Assembly: GCF_026212465.1 (NCBI RefSeq)
Contig: NC_080048.1
Location: 25,864,280 to 25,928,279, forward strand
Direction of reading: 5' to 3'
DNA: 64,000 bases
Origin: Amaranthus tricolor
Lineage: Eukaryota > Streptophyta > Magnoliopsida > Caryophyllales > Amaranthaceae
Of this stretch, positions 35,401 through 51,300 are shown piece by piece. The position numbers and the translations under genes were made by a program. The notes below the pieces were generated by a model. That model ran no database searches. It was given only the letters and a program-made list of their open reading frames with translations, and was not told the origin of the DNA. Position 1 is the stretch's first letter, and every line of letters begins with the position of its first letter.

Positions 35401-38400
35401 GTAAAGTAGGTCAAACATGGTTTGTTATGCACGAAACTTGGCACACAACACTATTTGGCATATATTTTTGTGTTGAAATGGTTAGACTTGATAATAATAG
35501 TCATATGCTAGAAATTAGAAGTTAAGTTGCGATTTTATGCGTTTTTAAGCGTTTTTGTCGATTTCGCGCGTAAAGTACTCAAACTTGGTTTAGATGCGAA
35601 ACCGGGGCTGATTAAGGCCTTGGTTATGCAAGGATTAATGTTGTGCGTAAGCTTTGATTAATGACACAGTCAAAAACTACAAATGATCATGAAAAGAACA
35701 CGAAACAACCACAAACACTTAAACAAAATTCTGATCTAGCAAACTGTCGACCAGCCCTCCTTCGGTTCAGCTTCTAGGAGTCCACGGGGATTGTTAGAAT
35801 GGTTTTAGGACCTTGATAGCTAGATCCAAGTACCAAGATTCCATTTCCACTTTAGCCTAGGTCCTGGATGCATAGGTTTGGACTCCACGTGTCGTGCAAG
35901 GTGGTCTGGTCACTAGTTTGACGCTGTCAATTTCACGTTTTTATTTGTCAATTTCGCGCGTAAAGTAGGTCAAACATGGTTTGATATGCACGAAACATGG
36001 CACACAACACTATTTCGCATATATTTTTGTGTTGAAATGGTTAGACTTGATAATAATAGTCATATGCTAGAAATTAGAAGTTAAGTTGCGATTTTATGCG
36101 TTTTTAAGCGTTTTTCTCAATTTCGCGCGTAAAGTAGGTCAAACATGGTTTGTTATGCACGAAACTTGGCACACAACACTATTTGGCATATATTATTGTG
36201 TTGAAATGGTTAGAATTGATAATAATAGTCATATGCTAGAATTTAGAAGTTAAGTTGCGATTTTATGCGTTTTTAAGCGTTTTTGTCAATTTCGCGCGTA
36301 AAGTAGGTCAAACATGGTTTGTTATGCACGAAACTTGGCACACAACACTATTTGGCATATGTTATTGTGTTGAAATGGTTAGAATTGATAATAATAGTCA
36401 TATGCTAGAAATTAGAAGTTAAGTTGCGATTTTATGCGTTTTTAAGCGTTTTTGTCAATTTCGCGCGTAAAGTAATCAAACTTGGTTTAGATGCGAAACC
36501 GGGGCTGATTAAGGCCTTGCTTATGCAAGGATTAATGTTGTGCGTAAGATTTGATTAATGACACAGTCAAAAACTACAAATGATCATGAAAAGAAGACGA
36601 AACAACCACAAACACTTAAACAAAATTCTGATCTAGCAAACTGTCGACCAGCCCTCCTTCGGTTCAGCTTCTAGGAGTCCACGGGGATTGTTAGAATGGT
36701 TTTAGGACCTTGATAGCTAGATCCAAGTACCAAGATTCCATTTCCACTTTAGCCTAGGTCCTGGATGCATAGGTTTGGACTCCACGTGTCGTGCAAGGTG
36801 GTCTGGTCACTAGTTTGACGCTGTCAATTTCGCGTTTTTATTTGTCAATTTCGCGCGTAAAGTAGGTCAAACATGGTTTGTTATGCACGAAACTTGGCAC
36901 ACAACACTATTTGGCATATATTTTTGTGTTGAAATGGTTATACTTGATAATAATAGTCATATGCTAGAAATTAGAAGTTAAGTTGCGATTTTATGCGTTT
37001 TTAAGCGTTTTTGTCGATTTCGCGCGTAAAGTACTCAAACTTGGTTTAGATGCGAAACCGGGGCTGATTAAGGCCTTGGTTATGCAAGGATTAATGTTGT
37101 GCGTAAGCTTTGATTAATGACACAGTCAAAAACTACAAATGATCATGAAAAGAACACGAAACAACCACAAACACTTAAACAAAATTCTGATTTAGCAAAC
37201 TGTCGACCAGCCCTCCTTCGGTTCAGCTTCTAGGAGTCCACGGAGATTGTTAGAATGGTTTTAGGACCTTAATAGCTAGATCCAAGTACCAAGATTCCAT
37301 TTCCACTTTAGCCTAGGTCCTGGATGCATAGGTTTGGACTCCACGTGTCGTGCAAGGTGGTCTGGTCACTAGTTTGACGCTGTCAATTTCACGTTTTTAT
37401 TTGTCAATTTCGCGCGTAAAGTAGGTCAAACATGGTTTGTTATGCACGAAACTTGGCACACAACACTATTTGGCATATATTTTTGTGTTGAAATGGTTAG
37501 ACTTGATAATAATAGTCATATGCTAGAAATTAGAAGTTAAGTTGCGATTTTATGCGTTTTTAAGCGTTTTTCTCAATTTCGCGCGTAAAGTAGGTCAAAC
37601 ATGGTTTGTTATGCACGAAACTTGGCACACAACACTATTTGGCATATATTATTGTGTTGAAATGGTTAGAATTGATAATAATAGTCATATGCTAGAAATT
37701 AGAAGTTAAGTTGCGATTTTATGCGTTTTTAAGCGTTTTTGTCAATTTCGCGCGTAAAGTACTCAAACTTGGTTTAGATGCGAAACCGGGGCTGATTAAG
37801 GCCTTGCTTATGCAAGGAATAATGTTGTGCGTAAGATTTGATTAATGACACAGTCAAAAACTACAAATGATCATGAAAAGAACACGAAACAACCACAAAC
37901 ACTTAAACAAAATTCTGATCTAGCAAACTGTCGACCAGCCCTCCTTCGGTTCAGCTTCTAGGAGTCCACGGGGATTGTTAGAATGGTTTCAGGACCTTGA
38001 TAGCTAGATCCAAGCACCAAGATTCCATTTCCACTTTAGCCTAGGTCCTGGATGCATAGGTTTGGACTCCACGTGTCGTGCAAGGTGGTCTGGTCACTAG
38101 TTTGACGCTGTCAATTTCACGTTTTTATTTGTCAATTTCGCGCGTAAAGTAGGTCAAACATGGTTTGTTATGCACGAAACTTGGCACACAACACTATTTG
38201 GCATATATTTTTGTGTTGAAATGGTTAGACTTGATAATAATAGTCATATGCTAGAAATTAGAAGTTAAGTTGCGATTTTATGCGTTTTTAAGCGTTTTTC
38301 TCAATTTCGCGCGTAAAGTAGGTCAAACATGGTTTGTTATGCACGAAACTTGGCACACAACACTATTTGGCATATATTATTGTGTTGAAATGGTTAGAAT

Positions 38401-39368
38401 TGATAATAATAGTCATATGCTAGAAATTAGAAGTTAAGTTGCGATTTTATGCGTTTTTAAGCGTTTTTGTCAATTTCGCGCGTAAAGTACTCAAACTTGG
38501 TTTAGATGCGAAACCGGGGCTGATTAAGGCCTTGCTTATGCAAGGAATAATGTTGTGCGTAAGATTTTATTAATGACACAGTCAAAAACTACAAATGATC
38601 ATGAAAAGAACACGAAACAACCACAAACACTTAAACAAAATTCTGATCTAGCAAACTGTCGACCAGCCCTCCTTCGGCTCAGGTTCTAGGAGTCCACGGG
38701 GATTGTTAGAATGGTTTTAGGACCTTGATAGCTAGATCCAAGTACCAAGATTCCATTTCCACTTTAGCCTAGGTCCTGGATGCATAGGTTTGGACTCCAC
38801 GTGTCGTGCAAGGTGGTCTGGTCACTAGTTTGACGCTGTCAATTTCGCGTTTTTATTTGTCAATTTCGCGCGTAAAGTAGGTCAAACATGGTTTGTTATG
38901 CACGAAACTTGGCACACAACACTATTTGGCATATATTATTGTGTTGAAATTGTTAGACTTGATAATAATAGTCATATGCTAGAAATTAGAAGTTAAGTTG
39001 CGATTTTATGCGTTTTTAAGAGTTTTTGTCAATTTCGCGCGTAAAGTAGGTCAAACATGGTTTGTTATGCACGAAACTTGGCACACAACACTATTTGGCA
39101 TATATAATTGTGTTGAAATGGTTATACTTTATAATAATAGTCATATGCTAGAAATTAGAAGTTAAGTTGCGATTTTATGGGTTTTTAAGCGTTTTTGTCA
39201 ATTTCGCGCGTAAAGTAGGTCAAACATGGTTTGTTATGCACGAAACTTGGCACACAACACTATTTGGCATATATTATTGTGTTGAAATGGTTAGACTTGA
39301 TAATAATAGTCATATGCTAGAAATTAGAAGTTAAGTTGCGATTTTAGGCGTTTTTAAGCGTTTTTGTC

Positions 39369-39392
39369 AATTTCGCGTTTATATTTGTCAAT
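39369..39392 (+). repeat. Module right-edge scar without module
   Basis: Between two ordinary monomers lies an extra 21 bp (CAATTTCGCGTTTATATTTG), which is the right border otherwise seen only at the end of a 390-bp module. It makes the local interval 1,425 bp (390 + 6x169 + 21). It looks like a site from which a module was lost by recombination between its flanking GTCAATTTCGCG repeats. Confidence 0.75.
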
Positions 39393-42300
39393 TTCGCGCG
39401 TAAAGTAGGTCAAACATGGTTTGTTATGCACGAAACGTGGCACACAACACTATTTGGCATATATTATTTTGTTTAAATGGTTATACTTGATAATAATAGT
39501 CATATGCTAGAAATTAGAAGTTAAGTTGCGATTTTATGGGTTTTTAAGCGTTTTTGTCAATTTCGCGCGTAAAGTAGGTCAAACATGGTTTGTTATGCAC
39601 GAAACATGGCACACAACACTATTTGGCATATATTATTGTGTTGAAATGGTTAGAACTGATAATAATAGTCATATGCTAGAAATTAGAAGTTAAGTTGCGA
39701 TTTTATGCGTTTTTAAGCGTTTTTGTCAATTTCGCGCGTAAAGTAGGTCAAACATGGTTTGTTATGCACGAAACTTGGCACAAAACACTATTTGGCATAT
39801 GTTATTGTGTTGAAATGGTTAGAATTGATAATAATAGTCATATGCTAGAAATTAGAAGTTAAGTTGCGATTTTATGCGTTTTTAAGCGTTTTTGTCAATT
39901 TCGCGCGTAAAGTACTCAAACTTGGTTTAGATGCGAAACCGGGGCTGATTAAGGCCTTGGTTATGCAAGGATTAATGTTGTGCGTAAGCTTTGATTAATG
40001 ACACAGTCAAAAACTACAAATGATCATGAAAAGAACACGAAACAACCACAAACACTTAAACAACATTCTGATCTAGCAAACTGTCGACCAGCCCTCCTTC
40101 GGCTCAGCTTCTACGAGTCCACGGGGATTGTTAGAATGGTTTTAGGACCTTGATAGCTAGATCCAAGTACCAAGATTCCATTTCCACTTTAGCCTAGGTC
40201 CTGGATGCATAGGTTTGGACTCCACGTGTCGTGCAAGGTGGTCTGGTCACTAGTTTGACGCTGTCAATTTCGCGTTTTTATTTGTCAATTTCGCGCGTAA
40301 AGTAGGTCAAACATGGTTTGTTATGCACGAAACATGGCACACAACACTATTTGGCATATATTATTGTGTTGAAATGGTTAGACTTGATAATAATAGTCAT
40401 ATGCTAGAAATTAGAAGTTAAGTTACCATTTTATGCGTTTTTAAGCGTTTTTGTCAATTTCGCGCGTAAAGTAGGTCAAACATGGTTTGTTATGCACGAA
40501 ACTTGGCACACAACACTATTTGGCATATATTATTTTGTTGAAATGGTTATACTTTATAATAATAGTCATATGCTAGAAATTAGAAGTTAAGTTGCGATTT
40601 TATGGGTTTTTAAGCGTTTTTGTCAATTTCGCGCGTAAAGTAGGTCAAACATGGTTTGTTATGCACGAAACATGGCACACAACACTATTTGGCATATATT
40701 ATTGTGTTGAAATGGTTAGAACTGATAATAATAGTCATATGCTAGAAATTAGAAGTTAAGTTGCGATTTTATGCGTTTTTAAGCGTTTTTGTCAATTTCG
40801 CGCGTAAAGTAGGTCAAACATGGTTTGTTATGCACGAAACTTGGCACAAAACACTATTTGGCATATGTTATTGTGTTGAAATGGTTAGAATTGATAATAA
40901 TAGTCATATGCTAGAAATTAGAAGTTAAGTTGCGATTTTATGCGTTTTTAAGCGTTTTTGTCAATTTCGCGCGTAAAGTACTCAAACTTGGTTTAGATGC
41001 GAAACCGGGGCTGATTAAGGCCTTGGTTATGCAAGGATTAATGTTGTGCGTAAGCTTTGATTAATGACACAGTCAAAAACTACAAATGATCATGAAAAGA
41101 ACACGAAACAACCACAAACACTTAAACAACATTCTGATCTAGCAAACTGTCGACCAGCCCTCCTTCGGCTCAGCTTCTAGGAGTCCACGGGGATTGTTAG
41201 AATGGTTTTAGGACCTTGATAGCTAGATCCAAGTACCAAGTTTCCATTTCCACTTTAGCCTAGGTCCTGGATGCATAGGTTTGGACTCCACGTGTCGTGC
41301 AAGGTGGTCTGGTCACTAGTTTGACGCTGTCAATTTCGCGTTTTTATTTGTCAATTTCGCGCGTAAAGTAGGTCAAACATGGTTTGTTATGCACGAAACA
41401 TGGCACACAACACTATTTGGCATATATTATTGTGTTGAAATGGTTAGACTTGATAATAATAGTCATATGCTAGAAATTAGAAGTTAAGTTACCATTTTAT
41501 GCGTTTTTAAGCGTTTTTGTCAATTTCGCGCGTAAAGTAGGTCAAACATGGTTTGTTATGCACGAAACTTGGCACACAACACTATTTGGCATATATTATT
41601 TTGTTGAAATGGTTATACTTTATAATAATAGTCATATGCTAGAAATTAGAAGTTAAGTTGCGATTTTATGGGTTTTTAAGCGTTTTTGTCAATTTCGCGC
41701 GTAAAGTAGGTCAAACATGGTTTGTTATGCACGAAACTTGGCACACAACACTATTTGGCATATATTATTGTGTTGAAATGGTTAGAATTGATAATAATAG
41801 TCATATGCTAGAAATTAGAAGTTAAGTTGCGATTTTATGCGTTTTTAAGCGTTTTTGTCAATTTCGCGCGTAAAGTACTCAAACTTGGTTTTGATGCGAA
41901 ACCGGGGCTGATTAAGGCCTTGGTTATGCAAGGAATAATGTTGTGCGTAAGCTTTGATTAATGACACAGTCAAAAACTACAAATGATCATGAAAAGAACA
42001 CGAAACAACCACAAACACTTAAACAAAATTCTGATCTAGCAAACTGTCGACCAGCCCTCCTTCGGCTCAGCTTCTAGGAGTCCACGGGAATTGTTAGAAT
42101 GGTTTTAGGACCTTGATAGCTAGATCCAAGTACCAAGATTCCATTTCCACTTTAGCCTAGGTCCTGGATGCATAGGTTTGGACTCCACGTGTCGTGCAAG
42201 GTGGTCTGGTCACTAGTTTGACGCTGTCAATTTCGCGTTTTTATTTGTCAATTTCGCGCGTAAAGTAGGTCAAACATGGTTTGTTATGCACGAAACTTGG

Positions 42301-45300
42301 CACACAACACTATTTGGCATATATTATTGTGTTGAAATTGTTAGACTTGATAATAATAGTCATATTCTAGAAATTAGAAGTTAAGTTGCGATTTTATGCG
42401 TTTTTAAGCGTTTTTGTCAATTTCGCGCGTAAAGTAGGTCAAACATGGATTGTTATGCACGAAACTTGGCACACAACACTATTTGGCATATATTATTGTG
42501 TTGAAATGGTTAGACTTGATAATAATAGTCATAAGCTAGAAATTAGAAGTTAAGTTGCGATTTTATGCGTTTTTAAGCGTTTTTGTCAATTTCGCGCGTA
42601 AAGTAGGTCAGACATGGTTTGTTATGCACGAAACTTGGCACACAACACTATTTGGCATATATTATTTTGTTGAAATGGTTATACTTGATAATAATAGTCA
42701 TATGCTAGAAATTAGAAGTTAAGTTGCGATTTTATGGGTTTTTAAGCGTTTTTGACAATTTCGCGCGTAAAGTAGGTCAAACATGGTTTGTTATGCACGA
42801 AACTTGGCACACAACACTATTTGGCATATATTATTGTGTTAAAATGGTTAGAATTGATAATAATAGTCATATGCTAGAAATTAGAAGTTAAGTTGCGATT
42901 TTATGCGTTTTTAAGCGTTTTTGTCAATTTCGCGCGTAAAGTACTCAAACTTGGTTTTGATGCGAAACCGGGGCTGATTAAGGCCTTGGTTATGCAAGTA
43001 TTAATGTTGTGTGTAAGCGTTGATTAATGACACAGTCAAAAACTACAAATGATCATGAAAAGAACACGAAACAACCACAAACACTTAAACAAAATTCTGA
43101 TCTAGCAAACTGTCGACCAGCCCTCCTTCGGCTCAGCTTCTAGGAGTCCACGGGGATTGTTAGAATGGTTTTAGGACCTTGATAGCTAGATCCAAGTACC
43201 AAGATTCCATTTCCACTTTAGCCTAGGTCCTGGATGCATAGGTTTGGACTCCACGTGTCGTGCAAGGTGGTCTGGTCACTAGTTTGACGCTGTCAATTTC
43301 GCGTTTATATTTGTCAATTTCGCGCGTAAAGTAGGTCAAACATGGTTTGTTATGCACGAAACATGGCACACAACACTATTTGGCATATATTATTGTGTTG
43401 AAATGGTTAGACTTGATAATAATAGTCATATACTAGAAATTAGAAGTTAAGTTGCGATTTTATGCGTTTTTAAGCGTTTTTGTCAATTTCGCGCGTAAAG
43501 TAGGTCAAACATGGTTTGTTATGCACGAAACTTGGCACACAACACTATTTGGCATATATTATTTTGTTGAAATGGTTATACTTTATAATAATAGTCATAT
43601 GCTAGAAATTAGAAGTTATGTTGCGATTTTATGGGTTTTTAAGCGTTTTTGTCAATTTCGCGCGTAAAGTAGGTCAAACATGGTTTGTTATGCACGAAAC
43701 ATGGCACACAACACTATTTGGCATATATTATTGTGTTGAAATGGTTAGAACTGATAATAATAGTCATATGCTAGAAATTAGAAGTTAAGTTGCGATTTTA
43801 TGCGTTTTTAAGCGTTTTTGTCAATTTCGCGCGTAAAGTAGGTCAAACATGGTTTGTTATGCACGAAACTTGGTACAAAACACTATTTGGCATATGTTAT
43901 TGTGTTGAAATGGTTAGAATTGATAATAATAGTCATATGCTAGAAATTAGAAGTTAAGTTGCGATTTTATGCGTTTTTAAGCGTTTTTGTCAATTTCGCG
44001 CGTAAAGTACTCAAACTTGGTTTAGATGCGAAACCGGGGCTGATTAAGGCCTTGGTTATGCAAGGATTAATGTTGTGCGTAAGCTTTGATTAATGACACA
44101 GTCAAAAACTACAAATGATCATGAAAAGAACACGAAACAACCACAAACACTTAAACAACATTCTGATCTAGCAAACTGTCGACCAGCCCTCCTTCGGCTC
44201 AGCTTCTAGGAGTCCACGGGGATTGTTAGAATGGTTTTAGGACCTTGATAGCTAGATCCAAGTACCAAGTTTCCATTTCCACTTTAGCCTAGGTCCTGGA
44301 TGCATAGGTTTGGACTCCACGTGTCGTGCAAGGTGGTCTGGTCACTAGTTTGACGCTGTCAATTTCGCGTTTTTATTTGTCAATTTCGCGCGTAAAGTAG
44401 GTCAAACATGGTTTGTTATGCACGAAACATGGCACACAACACTATTTGGCATATATTATTGTGTTGAAATGGTTAGACTTGATAATAATAGTCATATGCT
44501 AGAAATTAGAAGTTAAGTTACCATTTTATGCGTTTTTAAGCGTTTTTGTCAATTTCGCGCGTAAAGTAGGTCAAACATGGTTTGTTATGCACGAAACTTG
44601 GCACACAACACTATTTGGCATATATTATTTTGTTGAAATGGTTATACTTTATAATAATAGTCATATGCTAGAAATTAGAAGTTAAGTTGCGATTTTATGG
44701 GTTTTTAAGCGTTTTTGTCAATTTCGCGCGTAAAGTAGGTCAAACATGGTTTGTTATGCACGACACTTGGCACACAACACTATTTGGCATATATTATTGT
44801 GTTGAAATGGTTAGAATTGATAATAATAGTCATATGCTAGAAATTAGAAGTTAAGTTGCGATTTTATGCGTTTTTAAGCGTTTTTGTCAATTTCGCGCGT
44901 AAAGTACTCAAACTTGGTTTTGATGCGAAACCGGGGCTGATTAAGGCCTTGGTTATGCAAGGAATAATGTTGTGCGTAAGCTTTGATTAATGACACAGTC
45001 AAAAACTACAAATGATCATGAAAAGAACACGAAACAACCACAAACACTTAAACAAAATTCTGATCTAGCAAACTGTCGACCAGCCCTCCTTCGGCTCAGC
45101 TTCTAGGAGTCCACGGGAATTGTTAGAATGGTTTTAGGACCTTGATAGCTAGATCCAAGTACCAAGATTCCATTTCCACTTTAGCCTAGGTCCTGGATGC
45201 ATAGGTTTGGACTCCACGTGTCGTGCAAGGTGGTCTGGTCACTAGTTTGACGCTGTCAATTTCGCGTTTTTATTTGTCAATTTCGCGCGTAAAGTAGGTC

Positions 45301-48300
45301 AAACATGGTTTGTTATGCACGAAACTTGGCACACAACACTATTTGGCATATATTATTGTGTTGAAATGGTTAGACTTGATAATAATAGTCATAAGCTAGA
45401 AATTAGAAGTTAAGTTGCGATTTTATGCGTTTTTAAGCGTTTTTGTCAATTTCGCGCGTAAAGTAGGTCAGACATGGTTTGTTATGCACGAAACTTGGCA
45501 CACAACACTATTTGGCATATATTATTTTGTTGAAATGGTTATACTTGATAATAATAGTCATATGCTAGAAATTAGAAGTTAAGTTGCGATTTTATGGGTT
45601 TTTAAGCGTTTTTGACAATTTCGCGCGTAAAGTAGGTCAAACATGGTTTGTTATGCACGAAACTTGGCACACAACACTATTTGGCATATATTATTGTGTT
45701 AAAATGGTTAGAATTGATAATAATAGTCATATGCTAGAAATTAGAAGTTAAGTTGCGATTTTATGCGTTTTTAAGCGTTTTTGTCAATTTCGCGCGTAAA
45801 GTACTCAAACTTGGTTTTGATGCGAAACCGGGGCTGATTAAGGCCTTGGTTATGCAAGTATTAATGTTGTGCGTAAGCGTTGATTAATGACACAGTCAAA
45901 AACTACAAATGATCATGAAAAGAACACGAAACAACCACAAACACTTAAACAAAATTCTGATCTAGCAAACTGTCGACCAGCCCTCCTTCGGCTCAGCTTC
46001 TAGGAGTCCACGGGGATTGTTAGAATGGTTTTAGGACCTTGATAGCTAGATCCAAGTACCAAGATTCCATTTCCACTTTAGCCTAGGTCCTGGATGCATA
46101 GGTTTGGACTCCACGTGTCGTGCAAGGTGGTCTGGTCACTAGTTTGACGCTGTCAATTTCGCGTTTATATTTGTCAATTTCGCGCGTAAAGTAGGTCAAA
46201 CATGGTTTGTTATGCACGAAACATGGCACACAACACTATTTGGCATATATTATTGTGTTGAAATGGTTAGACTTGATAATAATAGTCATATACTAGAAAT
46301 TAGAAGTTAAGTTGCGATTTTATGCGTTTTTAAGCGTTTTTGTCAATTTCGCGCGTAAAGTAGGTCAAACATGGTTTGTTATGCACGAAACTTGGCACAC
46401 AACACTATTTGGCATATATTATTTTGATGAAATGGTTATACTTGATAATAATAGTCATATGCTAGAAATTAGAAGTTAAGTTGCGATTTTATGGGTTTTT
46501 AAGCATTTTTGTCAATTTCGCGCGTAAAGTAGGTCAAACATGGTTTGTTATGCACGAAACTTGGCACACAACACTATTTGGCATATATTATTGTGTTGAA
46601 ATGGTTAGAATTGATAATAATAATCATATGCTAGAAATTAGAAGTTAAGTTGCGATTTTATGCGTTTTTAAGCGTTTTTGTCAATTTCGCGCGTAAAGTA
46701 CTAAAACTTGGTTTTGATGCGAAACCGGGGCTGATTAAGGCCTTGGTTATGCAAGGATTAATGTTGTGCATATGCTTTGATTAATGACACAGTCAAAAAC
46801 TACAAATGATCATGAAAAGAACACGAAACAACCACAAACACTTAAACAAAATTCTGATCTAGCAAACTGTCGACTAGCCCTCCTTCGGCTCAGCTTCTAG
46901 GATTCCACGGGGATTGTTAGAATGGTTTTAGGACATTGATAGCTAGATCCAAGTAACAAGATTCCATTTCCACTTTAGCCTAGGTCCTGGATGCATAGGT
47001 TTGGTCTCCACGTGTCGTGCAAGGTGGTCTGGTCACTAGTTTGATGCTGTCAATTTCGCGTTTTTATTTTTCAATTTCGCGCGTAAAGTAGGTCAAACAA
47101 GGTTTGTTATGCACGAAACTTGGCACACAACACTATTTGGCATATATTATTGTGTTGAAATGGTTATACTTGATAATAATAGTCATATGCTAGAAATTAG
47201 AAGTTAAGTTGCGATTTTATGCGTTTTTAAGCGTTTTTGTCAATTTCGCGCGTAAAGTAGGTCAAACATGGTTTGTTATGCACGAAACTTGGCACACAAC
47301 ACTATTTGGCATATATTATTGTGTTGAAATGGTTATACTTGATAATAATAGTCATATGCTAGAAATTAGAAGTTAAGTTGCGATTTTATGGGTTTTTAAG
47401 CGTTTTTGTCAATTTCGCGCGTAAAGTAGGTGAAACATGGTTTGTTATGCACGAAACTTGGCACACAACACTATTTGGCATATATTATTGTGTTGAAATG
47501 GTTAGAATTGATAATAATAGTCATATGCTAGAAATTAGAAGTTAAGTTGCGATTTTATGCGTTTTTAAGCGTTTTTGTCAATTTCGCGCGTAAAGTACTC
47601 AAACTTGGTTTTGATGCGAAACCGGGGCTGATTAAGGCCTTGGTTATGCAAGGATTAATGTTGTGCGTAAGCTTTGATTAATGACACAGTCAAAAACTAC
47701 AAATGATCATGAAAAGAACACGAAACAACCACAAACAATTAAACAAAATTCTGATCTAGCAAACTGTCGACTAGCCCTACTTCGGCTCAGCTTCTAGGAG
47801 TCCACGGGGATTGTTAGAATGGTTTTAGGACCTTGATAGCTAGATCCAAGTACCAAGATTCAATTTCCACTTTAGCCTAGGTCCTAGATGCATAGGTTTG
47901 GTCTCCACGTGTCGTGCAAGGTGGTCTGGTCACTAGTTTGATGCTGTCAATTTCGCGTTTTTATTTTTCAATTTCGCGCGTAAAGTAGGTCAAAAAAGGT
48001 TTGTTATGCACGAAACTTGGCACACAACACTATTTGGCATATATTATTGTGTTGAAATTGTTAGACATGATAATAATAGTCATATGCTAGAAATTAGAAG
48101 TTAAGTTGCGATTTTATGCGTTTTTAAGCGTTTTTGTCAATTTCGCGCGTAAAGTAGGTCAAACATGGTTTGTTATGCACGAAACTTGGCACACAACACT
48201 ATTTGGCATATATTATTGTGTTGAAATGGTTATACTTGATACTAATAGTCATATGCTAGAAATTAGAAGTTAAGTTGCGATTTTATGGGTTTTTAAGCGT

Positions 48301-51300
48301 TATTGTCAATTTCGCGCGTAAAGTAGGTCAAACATGGTTTGTTATGCACGAAACTTGGAACACAACACTATTTGGCATATATTATTGTGTTGAAATGGTT
48401 AGAATTGATAATAATAGTCATATGCTAGAAATTAGAAGTTAAGTTGCGATTTTATGCGTTTTTAAGCGTTTTTGGCATTTTCGCGCGTAAAGTAGGTCAA
48501 ACATGGTTTGTTATGCACGAAACTTGGCACAAAACACTATTTGGCATATGTTATTGTGTTGAAATGGTTAGAATTGATAATAATAGTCATATGCTAGAAA
48601 TTAGAAGTTAAGTTGCGATTTTATGCGTTTTTAAGCGTTTTTGTCAATTTCGCGCGTAAAGTACTCAAACTTGGTTTAGATGCGAAACCGGGGCTGATTA
48701 AGGCCTTGGTTATGCAAGGATTAATGTTGTGCGTAAGCTTTGATTAATGACACAGTCAAAAACTACAAATGATCATGAATAGAACACGAAACAACCACAA
48801 ACAATTAAACAAAATTCTGATCTAGCAAACTGTCGACTAGCCCTCCTTCGGCTCAGCTTCTAGGAGTCCACGGGGATTGTTAGAATGGTTTTAGGACCTT
48901 GATAGCTAGATCTAAGTACCCAGATTCCATTTCCACTTTAGCCTAGGTCCTGGATGCATATGTTTGGACTCCACGTGTCGTGTAAGGTGGTCTGGTCACT
49001 AGTTTGACGCTATCAATTTCGCGTTTTTATTTGTCAATTTCGCGCGTAAAGTAGGTCAAACATGGTTTGTTAAGCACGAAAATTGGCACACAACACTATT
49101 TGGCATATATTATTGTGTTGAAATGGTTAGACTTGATAATAATAGTCATATGCTAGAAAGTAGAAGTTAAGTTGCGATTTTATGCGTTTTTAAGCGTTTT
49201 TGTCAATTTCGCGCGTAAAGTAGGTCAAACATGGTTTGTTATGCACGAAAATTGGCACACAACACTATTTGGCATATATTTATTTGTTGAAATGGTTATA
49301 CTTGATAATAATAGTCATATGCTAGAAATTAGAAGTTAAGTTGCGATTTTATGGGTTTTTAAGCGTTTTTGTCAATTTCGCGCGTAAAGTAGGTCAAACA
49401 TGGTTTGTTATGCACGAAACTTGGCACACAACACTATTTGGCATATATTATTGTGTTGAAATGGTTAGAATTGATAATAATAGTCACATGCTAGAAATTA
49501 GAAGTTAAGTTGCGATTTTATGCGTTTTTAAGCGTTTTTGTCAATTTCGCGCGTAAAGTACTCAAACTTGGTTTTGATGCGAAACCGGGGCTGATTAAGG
49601 CCTTGGTTATGCAAGGAATAATGTTGTGCGTAAGCTTTGATTAATGACACAGTCAAAAACTACAAATGATCATGAAAAGAACACGAAACAACCACAAACA
49701 CTTAAACAAAATTCTGATCTAGCAAACTGTCGACCAGCCCTCCTTCGGCTCAGCTTCTAGGAGTCCATGGGGATTGTTAGAATGGTTTTAGGACCTTGAT
49801 AGCTAGATCCAAGTACCAAGATTCCATTTCCACTTTAGCCTAGGTCCTGGATGCATAGGTTTGGACTCCACGTGTCGTGCAAGGTGGTCTGGTCACTAGT
49901 TTGACGCTGTCAATTTCGCGTTTTTATTTGTCAATTTCGCGCGTAAAGTAGGTAAAACATGGTTTGTTATGCACGAAACTTGGCACACAACACTATTTGG
50001 CATATATTATTGTGTTGAAATGGTTAGACTTGATAATAATAGTCATAAGCTAGAAATTAGAAGTTAAGTTGCGATTTTATGCGTTTTTAAGCGTTTTTGT
50101 CAATTTCGCGCGTAAAGTAGGTCAAACATGGTTTGTTATGCACGAAACTTGGCACACAACACCATTTGGCATATATTATTTTGTTGAAATGGTTATACTT
50201 GATAATAATAGACATATGCTAGAAATTAGAAGTTAAGTTGCGATTTTATGGGTTTTTAAGCGTTTTTGTCAATTTCGCGCGTAAAGTAGGTCAAACATGG
50301 TTTGTTATGCACGAAACTTGGCACACAACACTATTTGGCATATATTATTGTGTTGAAATGGTTAGAATTGATAATAATAGTCATATGCTAGAAATTAGAA
50401 GTTAAGTTGCGATTTTATGCGTTTTTAAGCGTTTTTGTCAATTTCGCGCGTAAAGTACTAAAACTTGGTTTTGATGCGAAACCGGGGCTGATTAAGGCCT
50501 TGGTTATGCAAGGATTAATGTTGTGCATATGCTTTGATTAATGACACAGTCAAAAACTACAAATGATCATGAAAAGAACACGAAACAACCACAAACACTT
50601 AAACAAAATTCAAATCTAGCAAACTGTCGACTAGCCCTCCTTCGGGTCAGCTTCTAGGAGTCCACGGGGATTGTTAGAATGGTTTTAGGACATTGATAGC
50701 TAGATCCAAGTAACAAGATTCCATTTCCACTTTAGCCTAGGTCCTGGATGCATAGGTTTGGTCTCCACGTGTCGTGCAAGGTGGTCTGGTCACTAGTTTG
50801 ATGCTGTCAATTTCGCGTTTTTATTTTTCAATTTCGCGCGTAAAGTAGGTCAAACAAGGTTTGTTATGCACGAAATTTGGCACACAACACTATTCGGCAT
50901 ATATTATTGTGTTGAAATGGTTATACTTGATAATAATAGTCATATGCTAGAAATTAGAAGTTAAGTTGCGATTTTATGCGTTTTTAAGCGTTTTTGTCAA
51001 TTTCGCGCGTAAAGTAGGTCAAACATGGTTTGTTATGCACGAAACTTGGCACACAACACTATTTGGCATATATTATTGTGTTGAAATGGTTATACTTGAT
51101 AATAATAGTCATATGCTAGAAATTAGAAGTTAAGTTGCGATTTTATGGGTTTTTAAGCGTTTTTGTCAATTTCGCGCGTAAAGTAGGTGAAACATGGTTT
51201 GTTATGCACGAAACTTGGCACACAACACTATTTGGCATATATTATTGTGTTGAAATGGTTAGAATTGATAATAATAGTCATATGCTAGAAATTAGAAGTT

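Noticed and set aside
35319..35525. Small open frames inside array B (also at 43452-43667)
   Set aside because: They span monomer and module boundaries and recur only as the repeat recurs; chance frames.
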